Shown here piece by piece: positions 1-7,819 of a DNA stretch of 64,000 nt (position 1 is the stretch's first letter; each line of letters opens with the position of its first letter). Below the pieces are notes generated by a model that saw nothing but the letters and a program-made list of their open reading frames with translations, was not told where the DNA came from and searched no databases. Both the position numbers and the translations under genes were made by a program. This stretch comes from Harmonia axyridis. Taxonomy: Eukaryota > Arthropoda > Insecta > Coleoptera > Coccinellidae. The stretch is from NCBI RefSeq assembly GCF_914767665.1, contig NC_059501.1:40958501-41022500 (forward strand), written 5' to 3'.

Positions 1-204
1 AAAGTGGTCCATTTTGAAGTGAAAGCTTGTATCTTTCCATGATTAACTGACATAACCTACTGAACACAAGTGACATGGAAAATATCAAAAAATTAATACA
101 CTTTGTTACTTCATATAATGTGAAAATACAAGTAAATGAATGCAGACATTTTTTATTCTATTCATTCCACCTTCAATGCATTTTGTGAAAACCCATATTA
201 ATGA

Positions 205-224
205 ACGGCAAAAAAAAATGCCGT
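205..224 (+). repeat. Short hairpin upstream of the RING promoter
   Basis: A 6-bp inverted repeat, ACGGCA and TGCCGT, flanks a run of eight A. The equivalent lies upstream of every copy, with variable A-run length; in unit 8 one arm base is changed (CGCCGT). No function is claimed. Confidence 0.6.
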
Positions 225-252
225 CCCAAAATGGCGGAAGAATCTAGAAGTT

Positions 253-287
253 CCCCCCCCCAAAAGTGGGTCCTGGATCCGCGCCTG
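253..287 (-). mobile_element. Possible DNA-transposon terminus next to the promoter
   Basis: Read on the minus strand, this begins CAGGCGCGGATCCAGGACCC and continues into a G-rich run (the plus-strand C-tract, whose length varies between units). It resembles the CAGGGGCGGATCC-type termini of some hAT-like elements of invertebrates, as I recall them. Only one end is present, no partner end was found nearby, and the match has not been searched. It lies about 50 bp upstream of the putative transcription start in all nine units. Confidence 0.3.
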
Positions 288-333
288 ACTTATTTGAGTA
301 CTTAAGTGTGTTGGTACGCTTACTAGCTTAGTA

Positions 334-338
334 TCAGT
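334..338 (+). promoter_or_regulatory. Initiator-like TCAGT of the RING gene
   Basis: TCAGT matches the arthropod initiator consensus and lies 50-54 bases before the ATG. I see no TATA box about 30 bases upstream. The same element is found at 7197, 15902, 21454, 34523, 40164, 45844, 51486 and 57194. If the A at 336 is the start site, the leader is about 52 nt (48 nt in units 3-9, which lack the 4-bp CTAC). No RNA evidence is available. Confidence 0.45.
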
Positions 339-387
339 TTAACAGTGCTGAAGTACCTACAGAACAGATAATTTTAAAGCTAAAAAG

Positions 388-947
388 ATGTCTTTGGATC
401 ATTTATATGAGTTCAGCTTCGAAAAGTTGTACAACGACTGTACAGAAAGGTAATGCTTTTACATCATTTTTTTCTTTAATCATTTTTGAAACAATATAAT
501 CGAATGTAATCTTCAGTTTCTGAATGTTGCATTTTTATAAAGAAATTTTTGTTCAATATATGTGTATGAAATGAACGATAACCATATTGTACCTATCAAA
601 CAGCGAATTAATATGTACTTTTTTTTCCTAGGGGTATAACTTTTGAGGAAGACTGCAGCGTATGTCTGAGTAGGTTGACTGGAGAACTGTACCTAACAGA
701 TTGCAGGCATTGTTTTCACAAAGAATGCATCGACAGGTGGTGCTCCAGTTCTTCCAAATGTTGTCCGATGTGTAGGACAACGTTAATTTTCGAAGGTACC
801 TTCACTATCTTCGATACAAATTGGCAGAATGTTAATATACATCGTTTCGACAAGATGGATAGCGATGAAGAAGATGAAGAAAGTGGAGAGGAAAATGAAG
901 AAGAGAATGAAGGAGAAAATGAAGAACAAACCAACGAGGACATTTAA
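388..947 (+). CDS. RING-H2 protein with acidic tail, copy 1 (probable E3 ubiquitin ligase)
   Basis: Two coding exons, 388-449 and 632-947, joined across a 182-bp GT-AG intron with a strong T-rich tract before TAG. The joined product is 125 residues. The RING-H2 ligands are Cys29, Cys32, Cys45, His47, His50, Cys53, Cys65 and Cys68. Trp57, Pro66 and Arg69 sit where active E3 ligases contact the E2 enzyme, so ubiquitin transfer activity is a reasonable inference. Residues about 97-125 are almost all Glu, Asp, Asn, Ser and Gly. There is no signal peptide or membrane segment, so a cytosolic or nuclear location is likely. The ATG has A at -3. An AATAAA lies at 1404. The spacing from Cys53 to Cys65 is loosely like the TRAIP group, but I cannot assign a named family. 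Confidence 0.85.
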
Positions 948-1403
948 TGGAGAAAATATCACTCTCAAATTAAATTCTCTCTATACATTTGTATGAAGAC
1001 TACTGAAAAAGTGTTCTATTCCATTGATGAATTCATGGCCTATGACTTTCAGTGAATCCTGCCTTTTAACGTGATTTCTTCTTTTTTTCTGTACATGTAT
1101 TTATGTTTATTTTCATCTTCACTTGTATTTTGTTTGTTTGGATTCATGCTGTATCGTTTTATATATACATATTTTATTTTGAATTATGTTGTGTTCATAT
1201 GTCATCATGATTTCTGTAAAATTTTACATCTCTGTTCGACACACCCTGTAACATTTTTGAGGGAAATGAATGAGTTATAAATTGTAATATATGTATTAGA
1301 ATCATTTGTCTTTTTTTCATCTTATTTTTCCTAACGTTAACTAACTAAGTGTCATTTCAATCAGAAATAGCTCTCGTTTGTCTTATGAATGTGATTTATT
1401 ATA

Positions 1404-1409
1404 AATAAA
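1404..1409 (+). terminator. Polyadenylation signal AATAAA of the RING gene
   Basis: First canonical AATAAA after the stop codon, giving a 3' untranslated region of about 450 nt. It is conserved in all units (8277, 16978, 22522, 35591, 41232, 46924, 52562, 58271). The intervening 3' region contains an ACACCCTGTAA motif near 1240 that looks like another transposon-end relic. Confidence 0.55.
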
Positions 1410-1430
1410 ATAATTGAAAAAATACACTTA

Positions 1431-1945
1431 TTAGGTGTACAACTTTGCTTCCGCCGTTTTGCAATAGATAACTATAGAGGTAGGTGGTAAGTGATAGTCG
1501 AAAGATCGTTCGATGTTGCTTGCTAAGCCTACAAGAGGCACTTACTACAGACGAGTTGTAACAAAATAGACTAATAATCCGAGTAATCAAACAGTTTCCC
1601 ATTAATAATAAACAGCTATCGATATTGGATTGGCAATGATAGACATATATTTTTTTTATATGTAATGGAAATTTCTGATATGCTCATTCCTAATGATCCA
1701 AGAATAAGAGCCAATTTGATTGTAAGAGATAAAACGATATTCGGTATTTTATTGATCTACAAAAGTATGTTAAAGTCAGATTTTCGGCCTAAATATTAGG
1801 TGTACAACTTTGCTTCCGCCGTTTTGCAATAGATGGCTGTAGCTGTAAGGGGTAGTCGAAATAAATAGATCGTAGATGCCATACAATAAGCTTAAGTATT
1901 TGTAAACATAACGCTATCGAAATATTAGTCGATTTTTGTCTGCAT
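1431..1945 (+). repeat. Two mariner-end-like direct repeats
   Basis: A motif starting TTAGGTGTACAACTTTGC and extending about 40 bp occurs at 1431 and again at 1796, in the same orientation and each directly after TA. Homology continues weakly for about 90 bp after each. The start resembles inverted ends of mariner-type transposons, and TA is the target of that group. I found no opposite-facing end and no transposase, so these are at most remnants. Pairs in the other units start at 8304/8623, 17005/17347, 22549/22893, 35618/35962, 41319/41663, 46951/47316, 52589/52933 and 58298/58642. A 44-codon ORF runs to the second repeat but is not convincing. Confidence 0.5.
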
Positions 1946-1946
1946 C

Positions 1947-2138
1947 ATGAAGTTATTCTCGTTTAAATATGTCAGCTCCAAATTGAAAATCTGGGCGTAC
2001 GCCAATGCAGTGAAACTGTCATATCATTTATTTTCCTGGTTTCCTTGGATGAACGTTATTGATAATAATTGCAGCGAAATTCATAAAGCTATATTCCTCT
2101 ATTATATTCATAAAACCCTCAAAAAAGGGGTAACTTAA
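1947..2138 (+). CDS. Small ORF of 63 codons, doubtful gene
   Basis: An ATG-initiated ORF present in every unit, lying just after the second mariner-end-like repeat. The product is basic and aromatic-rich, with no domain I recognise. It is intact at 1947, 8774, 23044, 36113, 41814, 53084 and 58793. Unit 3 has an in-frame TGA at 17597. Unit 7 has lost its ATG and has the same TGA at 47566. Two broken copies out of nine, against none for the RING gene, argue that it is not under protein-level constraint. A GGGGTAACT near its end could act as a splice donor (see findings). Confidence 0.2.
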   Translation: MKLFSFKYVSSKLKIWAYANAVKLSYHLFSWFPWMNVIDNNCSEIHKAIFLYYIHKTLKKGVT

Positions 2139-2174
2139 CCATAGTACTAATAAATGGTACCACGGTACCAATAT

Positions 2175-3400
2175 AATAATAATAATAATAATAAAGGTCT
2201 TTATTCAGAAAAAATTAGAAAGCACATTGAACTACACTATTGGGGGCGAGATTTAGCTCGCATAAACAAGGTAGAGAATATTATATAGTACCGTACAATC
2301 TACCTTAAACCTTATCCATGCGTCTATTCTTCCATCTAACCCTCCTAAACCTAGCTTACAAAACAAAACAAAACTCTTTACCATGAGCACTAAAACAACA
2401 ATATAATCCAAACTCTGCCGTATAATCGAAATAAAATTTGAAATATCCCATCTCAGACAGCACACAGATCAAAACTCAACAAGCAGATGAAAGGAAAACG
2501 CCAAAATAAACAGTCACAAGCATTTCCGGAAAGCCATTCGGTCTTTAATCTAGGCATAAAGCGGGTCGTTCCGAAAATTATTCATAATGTGTAATTTAAA
2601 CTTATCAAGTGTAATGTTTCTATATTCAAAGTCTAGGCTATTCATGCAATTGGGTACTTGATAGGAGTACGATCTAGTGAATATGTCGGTTCGGTGTTTT
2701 GGTATTGAGATGGTGCGTTTGGAGCGAATATTGATGGAGTGCACAGCAGAACGGAAAGTAATCCTATTGTAAAGGTTTATTGGTAGTTTTTCAGTGATGA
2801 TTCTATAAAATAAAACATATGAATGGAAACGTCTTCTGAGCTCCATACTGAGCCAGCCGGTAGTTTTAAGGGTGTAACTCACAGAATCATATTTCCGTAG
2901 ACCGTGTATCAATCTCAGACAAGAATTCTGTAGTACTTGAATCCTATTCTTATCGAAAGCAGTCAAGCAGGGACCGTAGACAGCATCACAATAGTTCATA
3001 TATGACAGTACAGTAGACTCACACAGCAGAATTTTACTGGATTTACTCAGAATACTTCTAAATTGATATAAATTCCTCAAACTGGCATAAGCTTTCAACA
3101 AGCAGTTAGATATATGCCTACTGAAACGCAAATCAGTATCGACCGTCAAACCCAAATTTCTTGTGAACTCCAGAAAGCTGATTTTGCTGCCATCCATGAT
3201 AACATCCTGGCTATAAATCTCCAAGAACCGTACTCTATCATTTTTACGACCAAAAAGTTGACATACTGATTTACTGGCATTCAAACGAAGACAATGTTTT
3301 TTGAAATTTCGTAGATATTATTCAGATCATAATTTAGGGCTACTACAGCCTGTAATGACTCGCAAGGCTCAAACGACAATTTGAGTTGGCTATCGTCTGT
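2175..3400 (-). mobile_element. 5'-truncated LINE fragment (Jockey/CR1 group)
   Basis: A 1.2-kb insertion present only in unit 1. It lies on the minus strand, with its 3' tail of TTA/AAT triplets at the left edge (about 2175-2193). Removing it restores the sequence of the other units. The flanks show only a 4-bp ATAT duplication (2171-2174 and 3401-3404). The right edge cuts the reverse transcriptase open at its catalytic motif, typical of incomplete reverse transcription by a LINE. Confidence 0.9.
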
Positions 3401-3403
3401 ATA
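2550..3403 (-). pseudogene. Reverse transcriptase C-terminal remnant
   Basis: The minus-strand reading starts with Tyr-Thr-Asp-Asp, a variant of the YxDD catalytic motif, at the insertion edge (about 3392-3403). It continues through a region rich in LINE-type C-terminal features (LNASKS, LGLTVD, FSRHI) for about 245 residues to a stop at 2550. A one-base loss in an A-run near 3300 puts the YxDD segment out of frame with the rest. The fingers, most of the palm and the endonuclease are absent, so this is a dead fragment. Confidence 0.85.
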
Positions 3404-3670
3404 TGGGTTCATTTGAAAAAATTGAGTGTTACCCCAAACACGATTACGATGAACTTTATTTGCTCATAAAAAACGCAATTAAGTGTTTTTGACGGGATTT
3501 CGATTTTTCTAGTATTAGACGGGTCAATTGGAATAAATCGGAATCATCGTGGCACACTCAAATGGAAAACTAAAAATTGAATTATAAAAAAATTTTGACG
3601 TTTGAAATGTCACTTATGTGGTATCATTGGATTCAAAAAATTATGCAGATTTCAAAAATGTTATAATATA

Positions 3671-3681
3671 CAGGGTGTTCC
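3671..3681 (+). repeat. Left CAGGGTGTTCC transposon-like end
   Basis: CAGGGTGTTCC preceded by TATA, present in most units (for example 9268 with one change, 17994, 23538, 36607). The reverse-complement form GGAACACCCTG occurs about 3.1 kb downstream in the same unit, ending at 6783. The pair could mark the ends of an old DNA element, but no transposase lies between. Confidence 0.35.
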
Positions 3682-4465
3682 ATTTGAAAATCGAGAGTTG
3701 GTATCACTTCCGGCGAAACAGGAAGTGAAAAAAAATCATTTGTAGATTAAAAAGTGTCGCTTATTATGTATATTATGTATTATTAATTTTTAGTAACGTT
3801 CATTATTTCAACGTAAAATCTAAAGAAGCGACTATGTAGGAAAAAAAATGTAATTTTCAATTTCAATTTTCGATTTAAATGAATTTCGAACAAGTAGAAA
3901 CCAAGCCAATCCACAGTATTGTTTAGAATTAGGATAAAATATATCAAAATGAAAAAATTGTTTTCCGAGAAGTAAATAAAGTATTTTCACAGTCTTGAAG
4001 TCACAGATAAAGGCCACTCCTACTGTTTTTTTTGAGCTGATTCGCGTGTAAGCTTCTCCTACTATCGGTCTATTTGATAGGAGATGGTTGAAATATGTGC
4101 AGTCAGTTTTTGATAATTACCTGAAGCTCGCAAGATTTGGTGTTTAAACACGAAATCCAACAATAATCCAAAGCCAGTTTGAGGTCGTTTATACAAGAAA
4201 TTCGTAATTGCCTCTGAAAAGATAAATGATTGTTTTATTGTTGGTTTTTTTCATTCAGACTCAAGGCAATTATCTTGTCTATGTCTGTGACCTTTTTCAT
4301 TGAGGAGAAATTTAAAAACTATGAAATTTGTGACAAGAAGTAAATAATACAACTCATTGTAGCTTTTCATCGGAAAAATTTATCTAGGATCAATCGAGTA
4401 ATTTGAAAAGGAAAAAATTTTATTCGAATGTCTATAAGTATAATATGTATTTAGATATACATATA

Positions 4466-4899
4466 CAGGGTGTGGCGTAATTAATGGATAATACTATACT
4501 GGCGAATAGGGGAGGTCATGGCCGACTAGAAAATGTAAAGTTATGTTCAGTAAAAATATCATAGTGTTCGAGATATCGAACAATTTAATTTTTTCTGAAA
4601 AGTGCACCTTCACTCACTAAATTCATTGCTGTGATCACAAATCTTGTTATTTCTTTGGGCATTGTTTTTCATTTTACTATCAAATAGCTGTACTATGAGA
4701 TAAACTACCAAATTCCTACCATCTTTCTTAATTAAGAGAAGAAAAGTATGATAATCCTGATGTTTGCACTTTTTAGAAAAAAATGAAATTGTCCGATATC
4801 TCGAAAAATATGATATTTTTACTGAACAAAATTTTATGGTCGGCCAATACCTCCCCTATTCGCCAGTACAGGATTATCCATTAATTACGCCACACCCTG
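4466..4899. mobile_element. Fold-back (palindromic) element, unit 1
   Basis: Starts CAGGGTGTGGCG and ends CGCCACACCCTG, flanked by TA on both sides, as expected for a TA-targeting miniature element. The two arms are inverted copies of about 140 bp that differ at roughly one base in ten, separated by about 150 bp. A transcript through it would form a long imperfect hairpin. It has no coding capacity. Confidence 0.8.
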
Positions 4900-4949
4900 T
4901 ATGTGTTTGAAATGAAAATAACCATATTGTACCTTTCAAACAGCGAATT

Positions 4950-5640
4950 ACAACCATCTATTAGTAAGTTATTATTAAATGCCATTTCATAAGCCATGAT
5001 AGCTTGACAAATAAACATTTTAAAAATTTTTTAAGAAGTCATCAAACAATAGTCACTTATCTGATAACATCATGCATAAAAAATCATTAATCCATTTTTT
5101 AATTACAAACAGATAGTTGAATAACTTTAAGAAAAAAGTATGAGAATTATTCAACTATCTATCAGTAAATAATTAAATAATGCTTTAATGACCATAACGT
5201 GATCAGATAAACATGAAAAGTTAGACGCTTTTCTCAAAGTTTTTTTAAAATGTTTATTTGTTTTATAATTTTTTTTCCGTGGTATTTATTTATCACTGAC
5301 CTCTGAACAATAAGAATTTAGTTGCTGGTATCAGGACTTAATTTAGTTTATTCACAAATTCTTATGGATACCTATGTTATCTACTAGAAAGTTAAATAAT
5401 GGTTTAATGAACGTGACGTCATCAGATAACCAACAAAAGTTTGACTTAGGTACTCTTAATTTGTGTAGGTGCATTTAAAATATTTATTTGTCATATTTAT
5501 AATGACTTACCTAATGAGGTTGATGGCCATTCTGAAAATTCTAACTATCTTATGTATTATCAGATAAATAATTCTTGGAATGTATCTGTCAACAGATAAG
5601 AAACGAAAGTTTTACCCTTTTTTAAAATATTCATTTTTAC
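4950..5640 (+). repeat. Four degenerate sub-repeats of about 200 bp inside the unit
   Basis: Four diverged blocks begin near 4950, 5152, 5372 and 5541. Each shows the same order: a CTATCTAT/AGTAAATAA-like start, an AAATAATG..TTTAATGAACG segment, a (C)AGATAA motif, AAAGTT, a CTTTT run, then TTTAAAATNTTTATTTG. They look like an older tandem repeat trapped in the larger unit. A hairpin, AGATAGTTGAATAA with its inverted copy, joins blocks one and two (about 5110-5162). The same arrangement recurs in every unit and is interrupted by the LINE in units 2 and 9. Confidence 0.5.
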
Positions 5641-5762
5641 CAGGGTGATAAAATAAATCAGATATAATTGAACGAAAATAAAAATCATATTCTCTTTTCC
5701 CATTGTTTAGGTTGAATTTTGAAACGTTCAACTAAAGAACGAAATCAGTTTGAGTAGTTTGA

Positions 5763-6400
5763 TACTTCAAAATAAATATCGATATGTAGAATTTCAAAAC
5801 TGAAATTATAATATATATTATAATTAATAACGAAAGTATTCCATAAAAATAGGAGCAAACTACTGAATATGTCGTATTTAACCTAATATTGTCACGATAA
5901 ATCAGGATTTTCAACTAATGGAACTAGAGCATAATAGGTTTCCTGTGATCGAAATCATAATGCGAAAAATTAAAAAATATCGAATTTGACATTCTAAAAT
6001 AAATATCGAATATTTTCGATACCTATGTAGCTGTTTCTAATTTCTGGACATCGAAAATGAAAGTTATGACTCAATATTGCTGAGAGCCCCAGAAATAAAT
6101 AAAAACAATAAAATATTAATATTATTCAACGGCTGATTTCAAATATCAGAAGGTGTTTTCAACAGGTTCTGGTCACGATAAATCAGAATTTTTGACTAAT
6201 GCAACTAGATCATGATATGTTTCGTGTGGTCGAATTCAAAATGCGAAATATTTAAAAAATAGCGAATTTGATGCTCTAAAATAAATATCGATATGTAGAA
6301 TTTCAAATTTGGAATTCTGCTTAACGAAAATACTCGATAAAAATGGGAGCAAACTACTAAATATGTCGTTTTCAACTGAATATCGTCATCTGAATCTTAT
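5763..6400 (+). repeat. AT-rich sub-repeat, about two and a half copies
   Basis: A block containing AAATAAATATCGATATGTAG, a GGAGCAAACTACTGAATATGTCG-like segment, CACGATAAATCAG and TAATGGAACTAGAGCAT starts near 5770. Its parts recur near 6172-6400 with about 10-20 percent difference. Small ORFs on both strands (such as about 60 codons minus at 5732-5914 and about 67 codons plus at 6309-6512) are by-products of these repeats. It is present in all units. Confidence 0.45.
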
Positions 6401-6436
6401 AATTCTCCTTTATGATAGATTAGTCTATTGTGCAGC

Positions 6437-6508
6437 AAGTGGGGAAAGTCCAACATTTCTCGCGGGTGTGGAAGTTTGTGGTACGAGCCTGAAAGGCGAG
6501 TGCCACTT
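6437..6508 (+). other. GC-richer patch with nested inverted repeats
   Basis: An island in very AT-rich DNA. AAGTGG (6437-6442) pairs with CCACTT (6503-6508), CTCGC (6459-6463) with GCGAG (6496-6500), and a competing GCCT-GAA-AGGC hairpin lies at 6487-6497. It is conserved in all units, but so is almost everything else. It could fold as RNA; I find no match to a known ribozyme core. It is also covered by a short ORF that I do not believe. Confidence 0.25.
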
Positions 6509-7250
6509 ATAATTAATTTATTCATAGCTATATCATACCTTACTAACTAGATCTTCGTTATAATTTGGATTTTTCTGAGTATTAGGTACTAGAGAATAGT
6601 TTGAAATTTTTACTCTTATTACATGATGAAAACTTTAAATTAGAATATCCATGCCAAATTCAAGGTCAATATCTTGTAAAGGACAGGTGCTATGAGAAAA
6701 AACTTGAAAAAATCAAACTTCAACACCCTGTATATGGAAAACAAAGAGTTTGGGTGCACATCCTTCAATTTAGGAACACCCTGTATAAAAGCTGATTTAG
6801 AGTTTTATTCAATCCATTCGGTTTCTTTCATGCTGAATGAACCTAGTGTCATTTTGAAGTAAAAAGTGGTCCATTTTGAAGTGAAAGCTTGTATCTTTCC
6901 ATGATTAACTGACATAACCTACTGAAGACAAGTGACATGGAAAATATCAAAAAATTAATACACTTTGTTACTTCATATAATGTGAAAATACAAGTAAATG
7001 AATGGAGACATTTTTTATTCTATTCATTCCACCTTCAATGCATTTTGTGAAAACCCATATTAATGAACGGCAAAAAAAAATGCCGTCCCAAAATGGCGGA
7101 AGAATCTAGAAGTTCCCCCCCCCCAAAAGTGGGTCCTGGATCCGCGCCTGACTTATTTGAGTACTTAAGTGTGTTGGTACGCTTACTAGCTTAGTATCAG
7201 TTTAACAGTGCTGAAGTACCTACAGAACAGATAATTTTAAAGCTAAAAAG

Positions 7251-7819
7251 ATGTCTTTGGATCATTTATATGAGTTCAGCTTCGAAAAGTTGTACAACGA
7301 CTGTACAGAAAGGTAATGCTTTTACATCATTTTTTTCTTTAATCATTTTTGAAACAATATAATCGAATGTAATCTTCAGTTTCTGAATGTTGCATTTTTA
7401 TAAAGAAATTTTTGTTCAATATATGTGTATGAAATGAACGATAACCATATTGTACCTATCAAACAGCGAATTAATATGTACTTTTTTTTCCTAGGGGTAT
7501 AACTTTTGAGGAAGACTGCAGCGTATGTCTGAGTAGGTTGACTGGAGAACTGTACCTAACAGATTGCAGGCATTGTTTTCACAAAGAATGCATCGACAGG
7601 TGGTGCTCCAGTTCTTCCAAATGTTGTCCGATGTGTAGGACAACGTTAATTTTCGAAGGTACCTTCACTATCTTCGATACAAATTGGCAGAATGTTAATA
7701 TACATCGTTTCGACAAGATGGATAGCGATGAAGAAGATGAAGAAAGTGATGAAAGTGGAGAGGAAAATGAAGAAGAGAATGAAGGAGAAAATGAAGAACA
7801 AACCAACGAGGACATTTAA
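7251..7819 (+). CDS. RING-H2 protein with acidic tail, copy 2
   Basis: Exons 7251-7312 and 7495-7819 give 128 residues. All eight zinc ligands and the E2-contact residues described for copy 1 are kept. The tail is three residues longer (an extra Asp-Glu-Ser) through an in-frame 9-bp GATGAAAGT repeat. The predicted protein is identical to copy 9. An AATAAA lies at 8277. The 5' leader carries the 4-bp CTAC insertion seen only here and in copy 1. Confidence 0.85.

Larger units (their letters stand above)
1..6862 (+). repeat. Tandem array unit 1
   Basis: First of nine head-to-tail units; the start point is my choice and coincides with the window start. Order within the unit: upstream region 1-335; RING gene about 336-1420; two mariner-end-like direct repeats at 1431 and 1796; a 63-codon small ORF 1947-2138; a LINE fragment 2175-3400 unique to this unit; a CAGGGTGTTCC end at 3671; fold-back element 4466-4899; degenerate sub-repeats about 4950-5640; AT-rich sub-repeats about 5763-6400; a GC-richer patch 6437-6508; two inverted ACACCCTGTATA ends near 6726 and 6783. 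I see no convincing gene in 2139-6862 apart from the LINE remnant. A 4-bp CTAC insertion in the 5' leader is shared only with unit 2, and a roughly 20-bp insertion near 1595 only with unit 7. Confidence 0.95.

Noticed and set aside
716..943. Ser-rich ORF on the minus strand opposite the RING exon (and an overlapping hydrophobic one at 783-968), repeated in each unit
   Set aside because: They are antisense shadows of the Glu-rich tail and RING codons; length follows the plus-strand gene and no independent start or splice signals are seen.
388..947. The RING gene as an integrated viral gene
   Set aside because: It has a spliced structure with a short exon 1 and a typical insect initiator, and no neighbouring viral-type genes; nothing in the sequence points to a virus.
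6437..6508. Hammerhead or other self-cleaving ribozyme inside the tandem unit
   Set aside because: No CTGANGA core with a matching GAAA segment was found on either strand of this patch.
5732..6795. ORFs of 60-67 codons (minus 5732-5914, plus 6309-6512, plus 6601-6795) conserved in most units
   Set aside because: Unit-to-unit conservation means little when units are nearly identical throughout; these fall in AT-rich sub-repeats and transposon ends, and the plus-strand ones start at TTG.
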